Shown here piece after piece: positions 14,504-24,912 of a stretch of DNA of 42,827 bases (the stretch's first letter is position 1; each line of letters opens with the position of its first letter). The stretch is from Entophlyctis helioformis (Eukaryota; Chytridiomycota; Chytridiomycetes; Chytridiales; Chytriomycetaceae). A model generated the notes under the pieces. It made no database searches, was not told the DNA's origin, and saw only the letters and a program-made list of their open reading frames with translations. The stretch spans positions 1-42,827 of the forward strand of contig JAHLKH010000205.1 of the NCBI GenBank assembly GCA_025526915.1, written 5' to 3'. Made by a program: the position numbers and the translations under genes.

Positions 14504-15057
14504 TCTGTATGTGGTTGTGGTTGTGTGTCTGTGTGGTTGTGTGGTGTCTGTCTGTGTGGTGTCTGCTGTTAGTAGAGTGTTGGCCCGCCAGCGAGCCACG
14601 TCTGTCCGGTCGGGCCAATCCAGTCGACAACAGCGACAGCAGAACAAGGGCAGCCGACGCAAGACAAGACATGCAACGCACATACTCGGCAGAGAGAGCA
14701 AGAGACGGCTGGACCTGCAGCGTAAGCGTCTGTCTGTGGTTGTGGTTGTGGTTGTGGTTGTGGTTGTGGTTGTCGTACGTCTGTCCACGGTTGCGAGGGC
14801 CGCCTGGTGGTCAGCACGCACAGCCAAGACAGACTAGGCAGCCAGCCAGCCAGCCACGCCAGAGAAGCCACGACTAGAAGGCAGCCAAGGCAGGCACCGC
14901 CTGCTCACTTGCTTGCGGTCTTGCTGCTGGCTGGCTTGCGGTCTTGCTGGCTTGCTCGAGTATCGGCGGACGGACACCCTGCAGCACTCTTGGTTGCGAA
15001 CGGTTGCGGCAAACCACAATTTCCACCGATTTCCGTCACTTCCCATCAACCACAACG
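14504..15057. promoter_or_regulatory. Divergent promoter region between TBP and paladin
   Basis: This 554-bp stretch has no supported gene. It carries TGTGGT-type simple repeats (14510-14575 and 14735-14773) and a tandem GCTTGCGGTCTTGCTG element near 14911 and 14935. Both flanking genes point outward, so both promoters should lie here. Confidence 0.5.
14735..14773. repeat. TTGTGG hexamer repeat
   Basis: About six tandem copies of TTGTGG upstream of TBP. On the TBP strand it reads CCACAA; if transcribed in the open frame it would encode a Thr-rich run. Confidence 0.9.
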
Positions 15058-18000
15058 ATGGCTGCTGACGGCGACCGCCGTGCAAGGCCCCGCCATCCAC
15101 AGCCTGATCCACACCTTACAGGCCCGCCGCTGACAGGCCCAGATCTTACAGACCCGCTCCTTACAGACCCGCTCCTTACAGACCCGCTCCTTACAGACCC
15201 GCCCAGCGACACCAGCGGCGACGATGCGGCCATGGACGCTGTCCGCAGCGTGCCTGCCAGCCACCACGCCCGCAGCCACCACGTCCACCACGTCAGCCAC
15301 CACCGTGCAAGCGCAAGCAACCATGCACGGCCGGCTGGCTCGGCCGCTGGCTCCGCGGCTGCCTTGAGCGCTGGCCGCTCTGCCCACGGCAGCCACACGT
15401 CCCCGCCAGACGCTGCCGCTCGGCCGCCCGCCCCTCCTGCACAGACGCTGCCGGCAACCGCCGCTCCGCCCGGCATCGTGCTCGGCGCGTCCGCGGCTCG
15501 CACGGCCTCGCACGACACGCTGATGCAGGCAAGCCTGTTCGGCCGCACACCCACGCCTGCCGCCCGTCGCGCCTTGGCCGCCGAGCTGGCCGCCGCTGCA
15601 CAGTCCGAGTCGTCGCCGTACAGCTCGGCATCGGAATCGGACGCCGGCACCCCGTACTTGGTCCGCCACTCGCTCCTGCCGGCCCAGCCGCCGTCCGCAT
15701 CCTCGTCGATGCTTTCGCTGGCTGCGTCCGACGATCTGAGCAGGTCCTCGGGCATATCTTCAGCCCAGGCGTCTGGCTTGGACGGATACGCAACTGGCCA
15801 TGGCGCTTACAACATCCGCGACTCGCGCAACAGCAGTCCGCTCGCGCACGCAATCCCCATCTCGGCCGTCGGTGCCCATGGCCGCACCGGATCGGCCGAA
15901 AACTTGGGCTTTGCGTACGGCGTGTCGCCTTCATCGTTGCCGTACCAGCTGTCGCCTGGATCGGCCTCGTCTGCCGCCGCCCTGTCCGCCGCCAGCAACT
16001 ACGCTGCCAACTATGTTGCCAACATGGGCAGCAACACCGATCCGTCCTACGGTGCCAGCCCTCACCAGTTTGCCAGCAATGCCGCAAACCACCTGGGAAG
16101 CAGCTTCAACCTCGCATCCATGAACATGCTCGGATCGTCGTCCCAGCTGCCCCAGATCCTGACCAGCTCATCTGGATCTCAGTACTTCTCGGGACGCCGC
16201 CGTCTCGCACCCCAGTCGCGTCACCTGCAGCAGTCTTCCACAGCGGGCCAGCCGCTGCAGACCAAGTCGCCCAAAGACATTCTCATGTCGGTGCAGAGCG
16301 TCGTCAAGAACCGCACCGGATCCGTCCTCGCCCGCCAGATCATCCTCAAGTCTGACCACTACGAGACCGGTCTCCACTCGCGTCTGACTTCAACCTGCAG
16401 GGTGCCCCCAACTTCCGCATGGCCGACCTGAATGTCTTTGGCGTCGCACAGCCGACGCTTGCAGGCATCTCCACCGTCCTCACGCTCCTCGGCTGCCACG
16501 CCTCCGCAGCCCCGCCGCGCTCGGCTCTCTGGTTCTCGGCCCGCGAAGAGCCCATGATCTACATCAACCGCAAACCGTTTGTTGTCCGCGATGCCACGCA
16601 GCCGACCAAGAACATCAAGACGTACCAAGGCATCAACGCGTCACGTCTCGAGCAGGTCGAGGACCGGCTCAAGGAAGATATCTTGCGCGAAGAGAGCCGC
16701 TGGAACGGCCTTTTGCTCGTGCACGAAGAGTCTGTCCAGGGCGGCGTGTTTCCGTCGTGGCTGGCTATCGAGAACTTGCAGACTCCCCGCGAGGTGTTTG
16801 AGAACCTTGTTCGCGACGGGTTCCGCGTGCGGTATGTGCGCATCCCCATATCGCCCGAACAGGCACCCGAGGACCGGTACATTGACGAGTACGTGAGCGC
16901 CATCCAGGAGACTGCGATCGAGGATCCCGTCGTGTTCAACTGCGGCATGGGTGTGGGCCGAAGTAAGTCGTGGCGTCTCTCTGCCGTGCGCGTGCTGCAA
17001 CTGACACGTGGACTGTCGGGGGGCATACAGCGACGTTTGCGATGGTGCTGGCGATGCTCATCCGCCGCAGCCAGACGATCGCGCAGACGTCTGTGGATCC
17101 GTTCCAGAGTGCCGAGTCGGTCGACTCGGTGTCGCCCGACACTCTGCTGTCTGCGAGCCTGGCACAGAAACAGGACCGCGCCATCCTTCGCCTCGTCTAT
17201 GTGCTCGACCAAGGTGAGTGCTGTTGTGCGGCTGGCGCTGGCATCCATGGCGGGCCAAGCACCAGTCTTGCTCACCGAGCATTCTGGCAACCGTTGCCCA
17301 GCTCTGTCTGGCACGCGGACAGATCGGTCGGCGATTGAGTGGGCACTGGCACGCGGCCCGCTCATCGAGGACCTCAAGAACGCCATCCTCGGCAACTACC
17401 ACTGCATCCAGCAGCTCATGTCTGTGCTCGTCAATGGCGTCGCAGCCAAGAACGCGCTCGACGAGGCCATCAACCGCTGCGACGTGCTCACCAATCTGCG
17501 CGAGAACATCCTGACGCACCGTGTCAAGTACTCGCTCACCACCGAGTCGTCCAGCCTCAGCCGGGCGTTTGGCTGTCTCGAACGCTACTTTTTCCTGCTC
17601 GCCTTTGGCGCCTATGTCTCGGAATGGCAGCCCGACGGTCTGTCGCTCACGTTCAGCGCGTGGTTCAAGGCACGTCCAGAGATCTGGAACATGCTCGAGT
17701 ACATGCGCCGCGAGGCGTCGTCGCTGTCCCTGTTCCGGCCCATCGAGGACCTGAGCGTGTTTTCGCAGGATGTCAGCCAGCCGCCAGCCTTTCTTGCGGG
17801 CTGGGGCCCCTCGGTCGAGCGGCCGCCCGTCACAGAGCTCGACAAGCACGTCATCAAGTCGCGCAAGGGCACTGTGCTCGGCCCGCACACGATCCTCAAG
17901 GAGGATTTCTGGACAAAGGGCGTGTCGTCGCAGTCCCACATCGAGGGTGCCGCCAACTTCCGCAAGATCCACGGGCTCCCCGTGTACGCCGTCGCACAGC

Positions 18001-21000
18001 CCACCGTCCAGGGCACCAAGAACGTCATCCGCTCGCTCGACGAGCCTGTCACGCATGTCGTGTGGATCAACCTGCGCGAGGAGCCGCTCGTGTACATCAA
18101 CGGCGTGCCGTACGTCCTGCGCGACCAGTACCTCACGCTCCGCAACATCAAGTCGTACTCGGGCATCACCGGCCCGCGGCTCGAGCTCATCGAGGCCAAG
18201 CTCAAGCAGGATGTCTGCGACGAGATTGTGCGCCACCACGGCAAGATCCTGTTGCACTCGGAGACGCACTCTGGCGACGTTGTGCCCGTCTGGGAAGACT
18301 GCTCCGTGGCCAGCGTGCTCACGCCCTGCGAGGCCATGATGATGCTGCGCGACGAGGAGCTCGAGTTGTCGAAATCGCGCTCGTGGTCTGGCGCCGAGCC
18401 GGCCGGCCACCACCATCCGCATCCGCATCTGCATCAACATCAGCACCACCACCTCCACCATCACAACCATCAGCAACAGCAACAGCAGCAGTCGGGACAC
18501 CACGGCAGGCATGTGCAGCACTTGTCGCATCACCAGCCGCACGCGCATCGGAGTCCGATGCTTCATGGACAGGCTGCCGACTCGCCCCGCTCACAGGCAT
18601 CGCCGTCTACACCGACACGTGCGCCGTCGCCACTGGCACTCACTCGGCCGCATGCCGTGCAGATTACGTACTTTCGAGTGCCGACAACGGCCGAGACCCC
18701 GCCGGATGCGGCAGATATCGACGCCATTGTGCAGATCCTGAGCCGGCAAGAGTTTCTGTCGTCGTCGATCATCCTCAACTGCCAGATCGGGCTGGGCCGG
18801 TCGACCACGGGCACCGTCATTGCGTCGCTTGTGCTCAAATGGCTGCGGCGTGGTGGCGCGTCGGTGGTGGCGCTGGCAGTCGGCCGGGAACGCCGAGCGC
18901 GGGATCCATGACCAACATGAACGGTCTCGGTGTCCATGCGGCAGGCGATGACGGCGTGGCGACGCCATCCGCTCGCGACACTGTCTCTGCAAGCGATGCT
19001 TCGCCATCATCAGCGTCTGGGACTGCGGCGACAGTGACGGGCACGGGCACGGGCACGACAGCCAGGCCGCTCCTCAACTACAGCGTCATCCACAGCCTGC
19101 TCCGCGTCATCCGCAACGGACTGGAATGCAAGCGCGTGGTCGATGATACCATTGACGCGTGCGCGCAGCACATCAACCTGCGCGACAGCATCGAAGACTG
19201 CCGCCAAGCCGCCGAAGCTGCCTCTGACGACACAGCTGCAACGCCAACACCGGCGGCGAACAAGTCCCCCAAACGCGCGTTTATCAAACGCGGCCTGCTG
19301 CACCTCAAACGCTACTACACGCTCATTCTCTTCCAGAACTACCTGGACCAGAACGAGCCGTCTGTGCTCGCGCACCAGCTCATGACGTTTACGCAGTGGC
19401 TGGCCATGTACCCCGAGTTTGCCACCATCCGCGAGGAGATTGAGCCGCCCAGCTCGGCATCGGGTGCCCTCTCCATCCAGCCGCTGATCCCCGTCGAGCA
19501 GCTTGCCCCCGGCGACGGCATCGCCCTGTCGTCCGAGGTGCTCGACGTTATGCGTAGACGGAACGGTGCCGTGCTCGGCCAGGGATCCATGATCAAGTAC
19601 GATCTGTTCCCCGGCGCGCAGAAGCTGAGTCTGCCGGACCGCATCGAGGGTGCGCACAACTTCCGCCGCATTGAGCTGGCAGGCGTGCGTGTCGCCGTCG
19701 AGGCCGTCCATGCCAGCGGCGGCGGCGGTGGCGTGCCAGGCGTGTCTTGGGTCTCTGAATGCGGCGACGCTGGCAGCATCGGCACGGTCGGTGTGCCTGC
19801 AACAACCTCGGCCATGGCCGCACCTAGCGATCAACACGGAGGGCTACCCCCACCCGACAATGCGCCGCGGTCGCCGTGCGTGTATGGCGTGGGCATGCCT
19901 AGCAAGGACGGTATCCGCCGGCTGCTCCACCACGTCGGTGCGGGCCCTGGCGGCCACCGCACGCTGGTGTGGACGTCCCTGCGCGAAGAGCCCGTCATCT
20001 ACGTCAATGGCAAGCCCTACGTCCTGCGGCTCCTCCAAGACCCGCTCAAGAACCTGGAAGCCACGGGCATCACACGCGAGCGTGTCGAGCTCATGGAGAA
20101 CCAGATGAAAAAGGAGATTCTGGAGGACATGGGCCGCTACGGCGGGCGGCTGCTGCTGCACGAGGAGCGTGTCGAGGGCTCCGGATTCGTCATTGTGCCC
20201 GTGTGGGAGACGGTGCGCGCCGAGGATATCGAGACGCCTGGCGACGTGTATGCAAGCATCCAGCAAGAGGGGTACCGCGTGGACTATATGCGCGTGCCCA
20301 TCACCGATGAGCAGGCGCCGATCCCAGACGTGTTTGACCAGCTCGTTGAGCGGCTGCTGTGTATCGGCGTGGACGGCGACGCGCTGTTCAACTGCCAGAT
20401 GGGCCGTGGCCGCACGACCACGGGTATTGTCACCACGTGTCTGATGCAGATGATTGTGGGGCACGCGTCGCTGCCGGCCAACCATGCGTACCTGTTGGCG
20501 GACGAGGACGGCGACCACCATGCCGGGATGGGTGGAGACGGGCCGCATGTGCATTCGGGCCGGGACTCGGAGGCGGATCTCCACGCGCAGTACAAGGCCG
20601 GCGAGTACAAGATTGTCATGCAGCTGCTGTCGGTCCTGCAGTACGGCAAGCTGGCCAAGGCGCTCACGGACCGCGCCATTGACATGGCCGACCACATGCA
20701 GAATCTCCGCACGGCCATCTACGACAACCGGCTCCGCGTGCTCGCTGCCGACGTTGGGTCCCGCAAGTACACGGTGCTCCACGAAGTCGTGCTCAACTAC
20801 CTCATCCGATACGTGTACCTCATCGTGTTTGCCGACTACCTCATCGAGGTGTGGGCCCTGTGGGTGCCGGAGCCTGTGCCGTCGCCCGCACCGCGGCCCG
20901 ACCAGTCGGACGAGATGAGCCTGTCGTCGCTGAGTCTGGACGCGGGTGATCGCGACGTTGATAGTCAGCCTGCACGGATGCTAGCCAGCATGGACAGCAT

Positions 21001-21196
21001 GACCAGCACACGCAGTCTGCAGGGCAGCACAAGCGATCTGGATGCTGCTGTTGCTGTTGCTGGTGGAGGCAGTGGCGGCAGTGGTGGCAGCGGCGGGATG
21101 GGCATGCGCATGCGGCCCATGACGTTCAGTGCGTGGCTCGGCGAGCGCAAGGAGATCCTCAACATCCTGCGCAGGAGCAACCAGTCGCTGGACTGA
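15058..21196 (+). CDS. Giant paladin-like protein with three PTP-like phosphatase domains
   Basis: Three tandem paladin/PTP-like phytase domains follow a ~400-residue Ser/Ala-rich N-terminus. Each has a KSDHYETGL- or ILKEDFWTKG-type lead, a REEP-(M/L/V)IY(I/V)N block and a CX5R loop: CGMGVGR (Cys codon 16941), CQIGLGR (18780) and CQMGRGR (20393). Exons 15058-16962, 17031-17213 and 17323-21196 encode about 1,987 residues. Human paladin is about 856 with two such domains. The family comprises phosphatases or pseudophosphatases; phosphoinositide and inositol-phosphate substrates have been proposed. Domain 2 is split by a His/Gln-rich insertion (about 18405-18560) before its active site. One base seems to be missing at about 16388 and another at about 18873. 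The start could also be the ATG at 14944. Confidence 0.9.
15146..15202. repeat. 15-nt tandem repeat encoding DPLLT units
   Basis: Three full copies of TTACAGACCCGCTCC plus a partial fourth lie near the paladin N-terminus and encode repeated Asp-Pro-Leu-Leu-Thr. The copies are almost identical at DNA level, suggesting recent expansion. Confidence 0.9.
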
Positions 21197-21297
21197 GGCG
21201 TGTGCGTCTGCGTTCACGTGGCATGTGGTTTTGCAATGAACGAAATGCGAAATGTTTCCGTTGAATCGCACCGAGTCGAGCCGCACCGGAAACGGGC

Positions 21298-22758
21298 ATG
21301 ACGCTGTGGAGCAAACTCGTCTGGCTTGCCCGTGCGGCGACGTACGTGGCGACCATTGGCGCTTTCGGCGTGCTGGGCGGCATCTACCTGTTCCAGAACT
21401 CGCTCATCTGTGCGTTTGCCTCGTCTAGTTGACCAGTTGTGCGTCAAGTCGAGTTGAACGCTGTGCTGACGCTTGTGTATTGCCTCTTTGCCGGCCTGGC
21501 TTGCCCGACGACGACGGCAATGGCCACAACGGCGACCACAACGGCGACGGCGACGGCGACGGCGCGCAGACCCTGCGTCGTTCCCGAAAGGCTCGCGAGA
21601 GCATGTGCCGCGGCCCGACCAGTTCCACATGAAGGACTACGAGAATGTGACGCTCAAGACCAAGGACGGCGTGACGCTCACGGCGTACCTCATCAAGCGG
21701 CTCGTCAAGTCGGTCTCGTCTGGGCTGGACACCGACGACGCCTCTGCTGCTGCTGCTGCTGCTGCTGCCACAGGCGGCGGCGGCGGGCTGCGGCAACGGG
21801 CTGCGGCCGGCGACGGCGAACAGCAGCTGGCCGACTGCACGCTGCTGTATCTGCACGCAAACGCTGGCAACATGGTGCGGCTGCTTCGACTGTGCTGGGA
21901 TCGTGGTGGCATGTGGCTGCCGGCCCGCCTGACCACGACCGACTGACCGACGCTTGTGCTGGCAGGGACATCGGCTGCCGATCGCGCGCATCTTCCACCA
22001 CCGCCTTGACTGCAACGTGTTCATGCTCTCCTACCGCGGGTGCGTTGCGTGCCGGGGCTCGTTCTGCGGACGGCCTGGCTGATGGCCTGGCTGACTGAAC
22101 ATGCATGACAGATACGGACTGAGCGAGGGATCGCCCAGCGAAAAGGGCCTCAAGATCGACGCACAGGCTGCGCTCGACTATATCCTCTCGCACGACAAGC
22201 TCAAGCACACCAAGATCATTGTGTATGGGCAGAGCATCGGCGGCGCGGTGGCCATCCATCTGGCGGCGGAGAACTCGCACCGCATCTCGGCGCTGATTGT
22301 CGAGAACACGTTCCTAAGTCTGGTAGGAGTTGGATCTGCCTGATGCGACTGGTGCGGCCGCTGATGCCCCGGCGTGCTGACACTTTTGCACTCTGGAAAC
22401 CCCGGGGGATCGACAGCGCAAGGTCATTCCGCACGTCATCAAGTTCCTCAAGCCGTTCACGTTCCTGTGCCACCAGGTGTGGGACTCTGAGCGGGCCATT
22501 GGCGCAGTGGCACGCATCCCCGTGCTCTTCCTGTCGGGCAAGCGCGACGAGCTCATTCCGCCGCAACACATGCGCGACCTCCACATGCGGCTTGTAGCTG
22601 AGCGGCTGCGCGCGGGCGACACGGCAGCGAACATTGAGTACGCCGAGTTTCCTGGGGGTGCACACAACGACACGTGTGTGCAGGATGGGTATTTCGACAG
22701 GGTCGAGGCGTTCTGGCACAGGCACTCTGAGAGTCAGAAGCTGGACGCCAAGTTGTGA
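21298..22758 (+). CDS. ABHD13/Bem46-type alpha/beta hydrolase
   Basis: Five exons (21298-21409, 21570-21874, 21966-22039, 22112-22322, 22417-22758) give 347 residues with an intact frame. One N-terminal membrane anchor is visible ([17 protein letters not shown]). The hydrolase core has LHANAGN (oxyanion region), YRGYGLSEG, the nucleophile elbow [26 protein letters not shown], the acid [10 protein letters not shown] and the base-containing GGAHNDT, giving a complete Ser-Asp-His triad. The order matches human ABHD13 and fungal Bem46, an ER/plasma-membrane-linked polarity factor. ABHD13 has been linked to depalmitoylation; the substrate here is unknown. Intron 1 contains a GGCGAC repeat. Confidence 0.93.
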
Positions 22759-22813
22759 TGCGTCATGGTAATGAACAGCAGGCATGTTAGAGATGGGGCA
22801 TTCGAGTGTATCG

Positions 22814-24309
22814 TCAGAGACGGGAATGGGTGGCATCAGGGCGGTGGCGATCTGCGTTGCGCTTCTGTCGTTCCTGTGCCTTGACCAGGTTGGCTGTGGC
22901 ATCCACGCGAGCCTTGTCAATGGCAGCGAGCAGGTCGCGGACAGCAGGCGGTGACGATGCTGCAGGCTTGTGTGGCAGCGTGCGAGGCTCGAGACCAAAG
23001 GCGAGGAAGTACGGAGCATAGCCGGTCGATGCACTTGGAGCAGAGTTGAGGGCGTGGACAGCCGCATCGAGCATGTGCTCCCAGTTGCTGCCGCGGTGGT
23101 TGGCGTACTTGGACAGCAGGTCCTTGAGCGTGCGGATGGTGCGTTCGGACTGGCCGTCGGTCTCCTGGTGGCGGGCCGTTGCCATGACCTGCTCAATGTC
23201 CAGCGCCACACAGAGCGCCGTCCAGAAGGCAGACAGGAAGCGAGCGTCGCGGTCCGAGACGATGGACGACGGCAGGCCGTGGCCAGCGAGCACCCATCGG
23301 TTGAGGAACAGCGCGGCAAGATCCTCGGCAGTCGCATCGCGTCGCGTCGGCACGCACTTGACAAGCTTTGCCAGGCGATCCACAACCACAAACAGAGCGT
23401 CGTTGCCCTTGTCCGACATGGGCATAAAGGCAACGTCGCAGGCCACAGACTGGAAGCGGTCGGCAGGGATGGGCAGCGGGTGCAGCAGACCGGCAGGAGC
23501 CTGCGTCGACGAGTTGAACCGCTGGCAGGCGTCGCACGAGCCCACAAAGCGGCCGACCGATGCAGCCATGTCCGGCCAGTAGTAGTGCGCACGCAGACGG
23601 CCGTGTGTTCGTTCGCGGCCCTGGTGGCCAGCATGAGGTGGCTCGTGGGCCAGGGTGAGCAGGTCGGTGCGCACTTGACCATCTGGGACGTACATGCGGC
23701 CCTCGTAGAACCACAGGCCGTCGACCAGCTCGAGCTTGGCTGCCAACAGACGCTCGTGTGCAGCAGCATCAGCAGGATCGGCCTTCCAGCGAGCGACGTT
23801 GAGCAGGAACGGATCGGCAGCCAGCAGCGGGCGGATGTGAGCAGCGATCTCAGAGGTGACCGTCGTCAGGGCAGACACATCCACCGTCGAGCGGCAGCGG
23901 GCACAGTGTGGAGCAACAGTCACATGGCGCGTCAGCATGTCAGCCAGGTTGTTGTCGCCGCCCTGGATGTACTGGACAGTCGCATCAAACTCTTGCAGCT
24001 CCATGATCCAGCGAGCCTGGCGGTACGACAGCTTGGGCTGCGTCGAGATCCAGCGCAGCGATGCATGGTCGGTGTGGATGGTGAAGTGCACGCTGAGCAA
24101 GTAGTGCCGGTACTTGTCGCAGGTGTCCACGATTGCCAGCATCTCGCGCTCGTGGGTCGGGTAGTTGCGTTCCGCATCGTTGAGCTTGCGCGAGTAGAAC
24201 GAGACCGGATGGATCTTGGCCGTGCCGTCCGCCTCGACATGCTTCTGGCCAATCCAGCCACCGATGGCAAACTCGGATGCGTCCACACAGCTATGATCCA
24301 GTTTCCGCA
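22814..24309 (-). pseudogene. Open frame of the pol fragment: partial RNase H plus integrase, no chromodomain
   Basis: An uninterrupted 498-codon frame runs from the RNase H motif VDASEFAIGGW to the end of the integrase. The integrase has its zinc-binding part (EPPHAGHQG, then CDAC) and the catalytic D-D-E residues (VACDVAFM, IVSDRDARF, GQSERTIRT). The frame has no ATG at its head; its first codons (GTG CGG AAA) are flanking DNA, and the first in-frame ATG lies within RNase H (MLAIVDTCDK). The last nine residues, after about 22833, also come from flanking DNA. RT, most of RNase H and the chromodomain are missing, so I class it as a decayed piece. Its intact frame is nevertheless notable. Confidence 0.75.
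22833..24284 (-). mobile_element. Internal Ty3/gypsy pol fragment, near-duplicate of 28002-29452
   Basis: This 1,452-bp block aligns end to end with 28002-29452 of the larger element, with scattered substitutions and a single 1-nt length difference. Homology stops abruptly at both ends (GCATCA on the left, GATGCGTCC on the right). There are no LTRs, and I see no target-site duplication. It lies 74 bp after the ABHD13 gene. Confidence 0.9.
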
Positions 24310-24912
24310 CGAGAACGTCTGCCCTGACACGATGGAGTGCACTGTCGTTGAGCTGCTACTTGGCCATTGTGCACTCCATGCCATCCAGCATCTGTGCAAT
24401 CACTCCAAAGTCAAGGCCAAGGAGCAGGATCTGATGGATATGGTCGATGCCAAGCAGTATGGCATTGCTATGTGGATGGAGAATGCCACGCAATCCTCTT
24501 CTGAGCAGTGGGCATGAGCCAGGTGTCGGATAGTACTGCAAGAGATACACAAGTTCATTGTAGACTCCTAGAAATGGATGAGGGATGCATGCCTGCAAAC
24601 AGTGCTTGAGAGCAGCGGAGGCAACGTGGCATATTGGATAGACGGCAAACGCAGCAGCGTGCCATGGCACAAACGTCGTGACTTACACCATGGCAGTCTT
24701 GTTGGCCTTGGTGCGATGGATGACAGACGGCTGCAAGCGGTAGTGAAGGGAGACGCAACTCGTGCACGATCTGGTCTTTGAAAATTTGCCTTGGGCAGCG
24801 CCATGGCAACACACATGGCAGCGGCTGGCCAATCAAATGCGATGTGGCTGATCGATGTCCATGAGGCTGTCTGCTGTCAGCATCACGTGACTGTGGCCAT
24901 CGCAGCCTCTCC
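24285..24912. other. Interval without a supported gene between the pol fragment and the membrane-protein gene
   Basis: Base composition is lower in GC than the neighbouring genes. A plus-strand open stretch from about 24297 to 24517 (MIQFPHENVCPDTMECTVV onward) has coding-like third positions but no recognised match. It might be the 3' part of a gene cut by the pol fragment. A perfect 12-bp palindrome GTGCCATGGCAC lies at 24659-24670. Upstream exons of the next gene may be hidden here. Confidence 0.35.

Noticed and set aside
14569..14871. TBP N-terminal extension through Thr-rich simple repeats
   Set aside because: The frame is open, but the sequence is low-complexity DNA in a divergent promoter; the ATG at 14503 gives a compact TBP of normal layout. 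Kept only as a caveat.
17339..18900. Second long plus-strand frame inside paladin (Arg/His/Pro-rich)
   Set aside because: Its composition is typical of an off-frame reading of GC-rich coding DNA; conserved paladin motifs lie in the other frame until the shift near 18873.
22970..24517. Long plus-strand open frame opposite the integrase fragment
   Set aside because: It is the antisense shadow of the pol frame, with the same pattern opposite the second copy (27422-29272). Only its last ~75 codons lie outside, and they are discussed separately.
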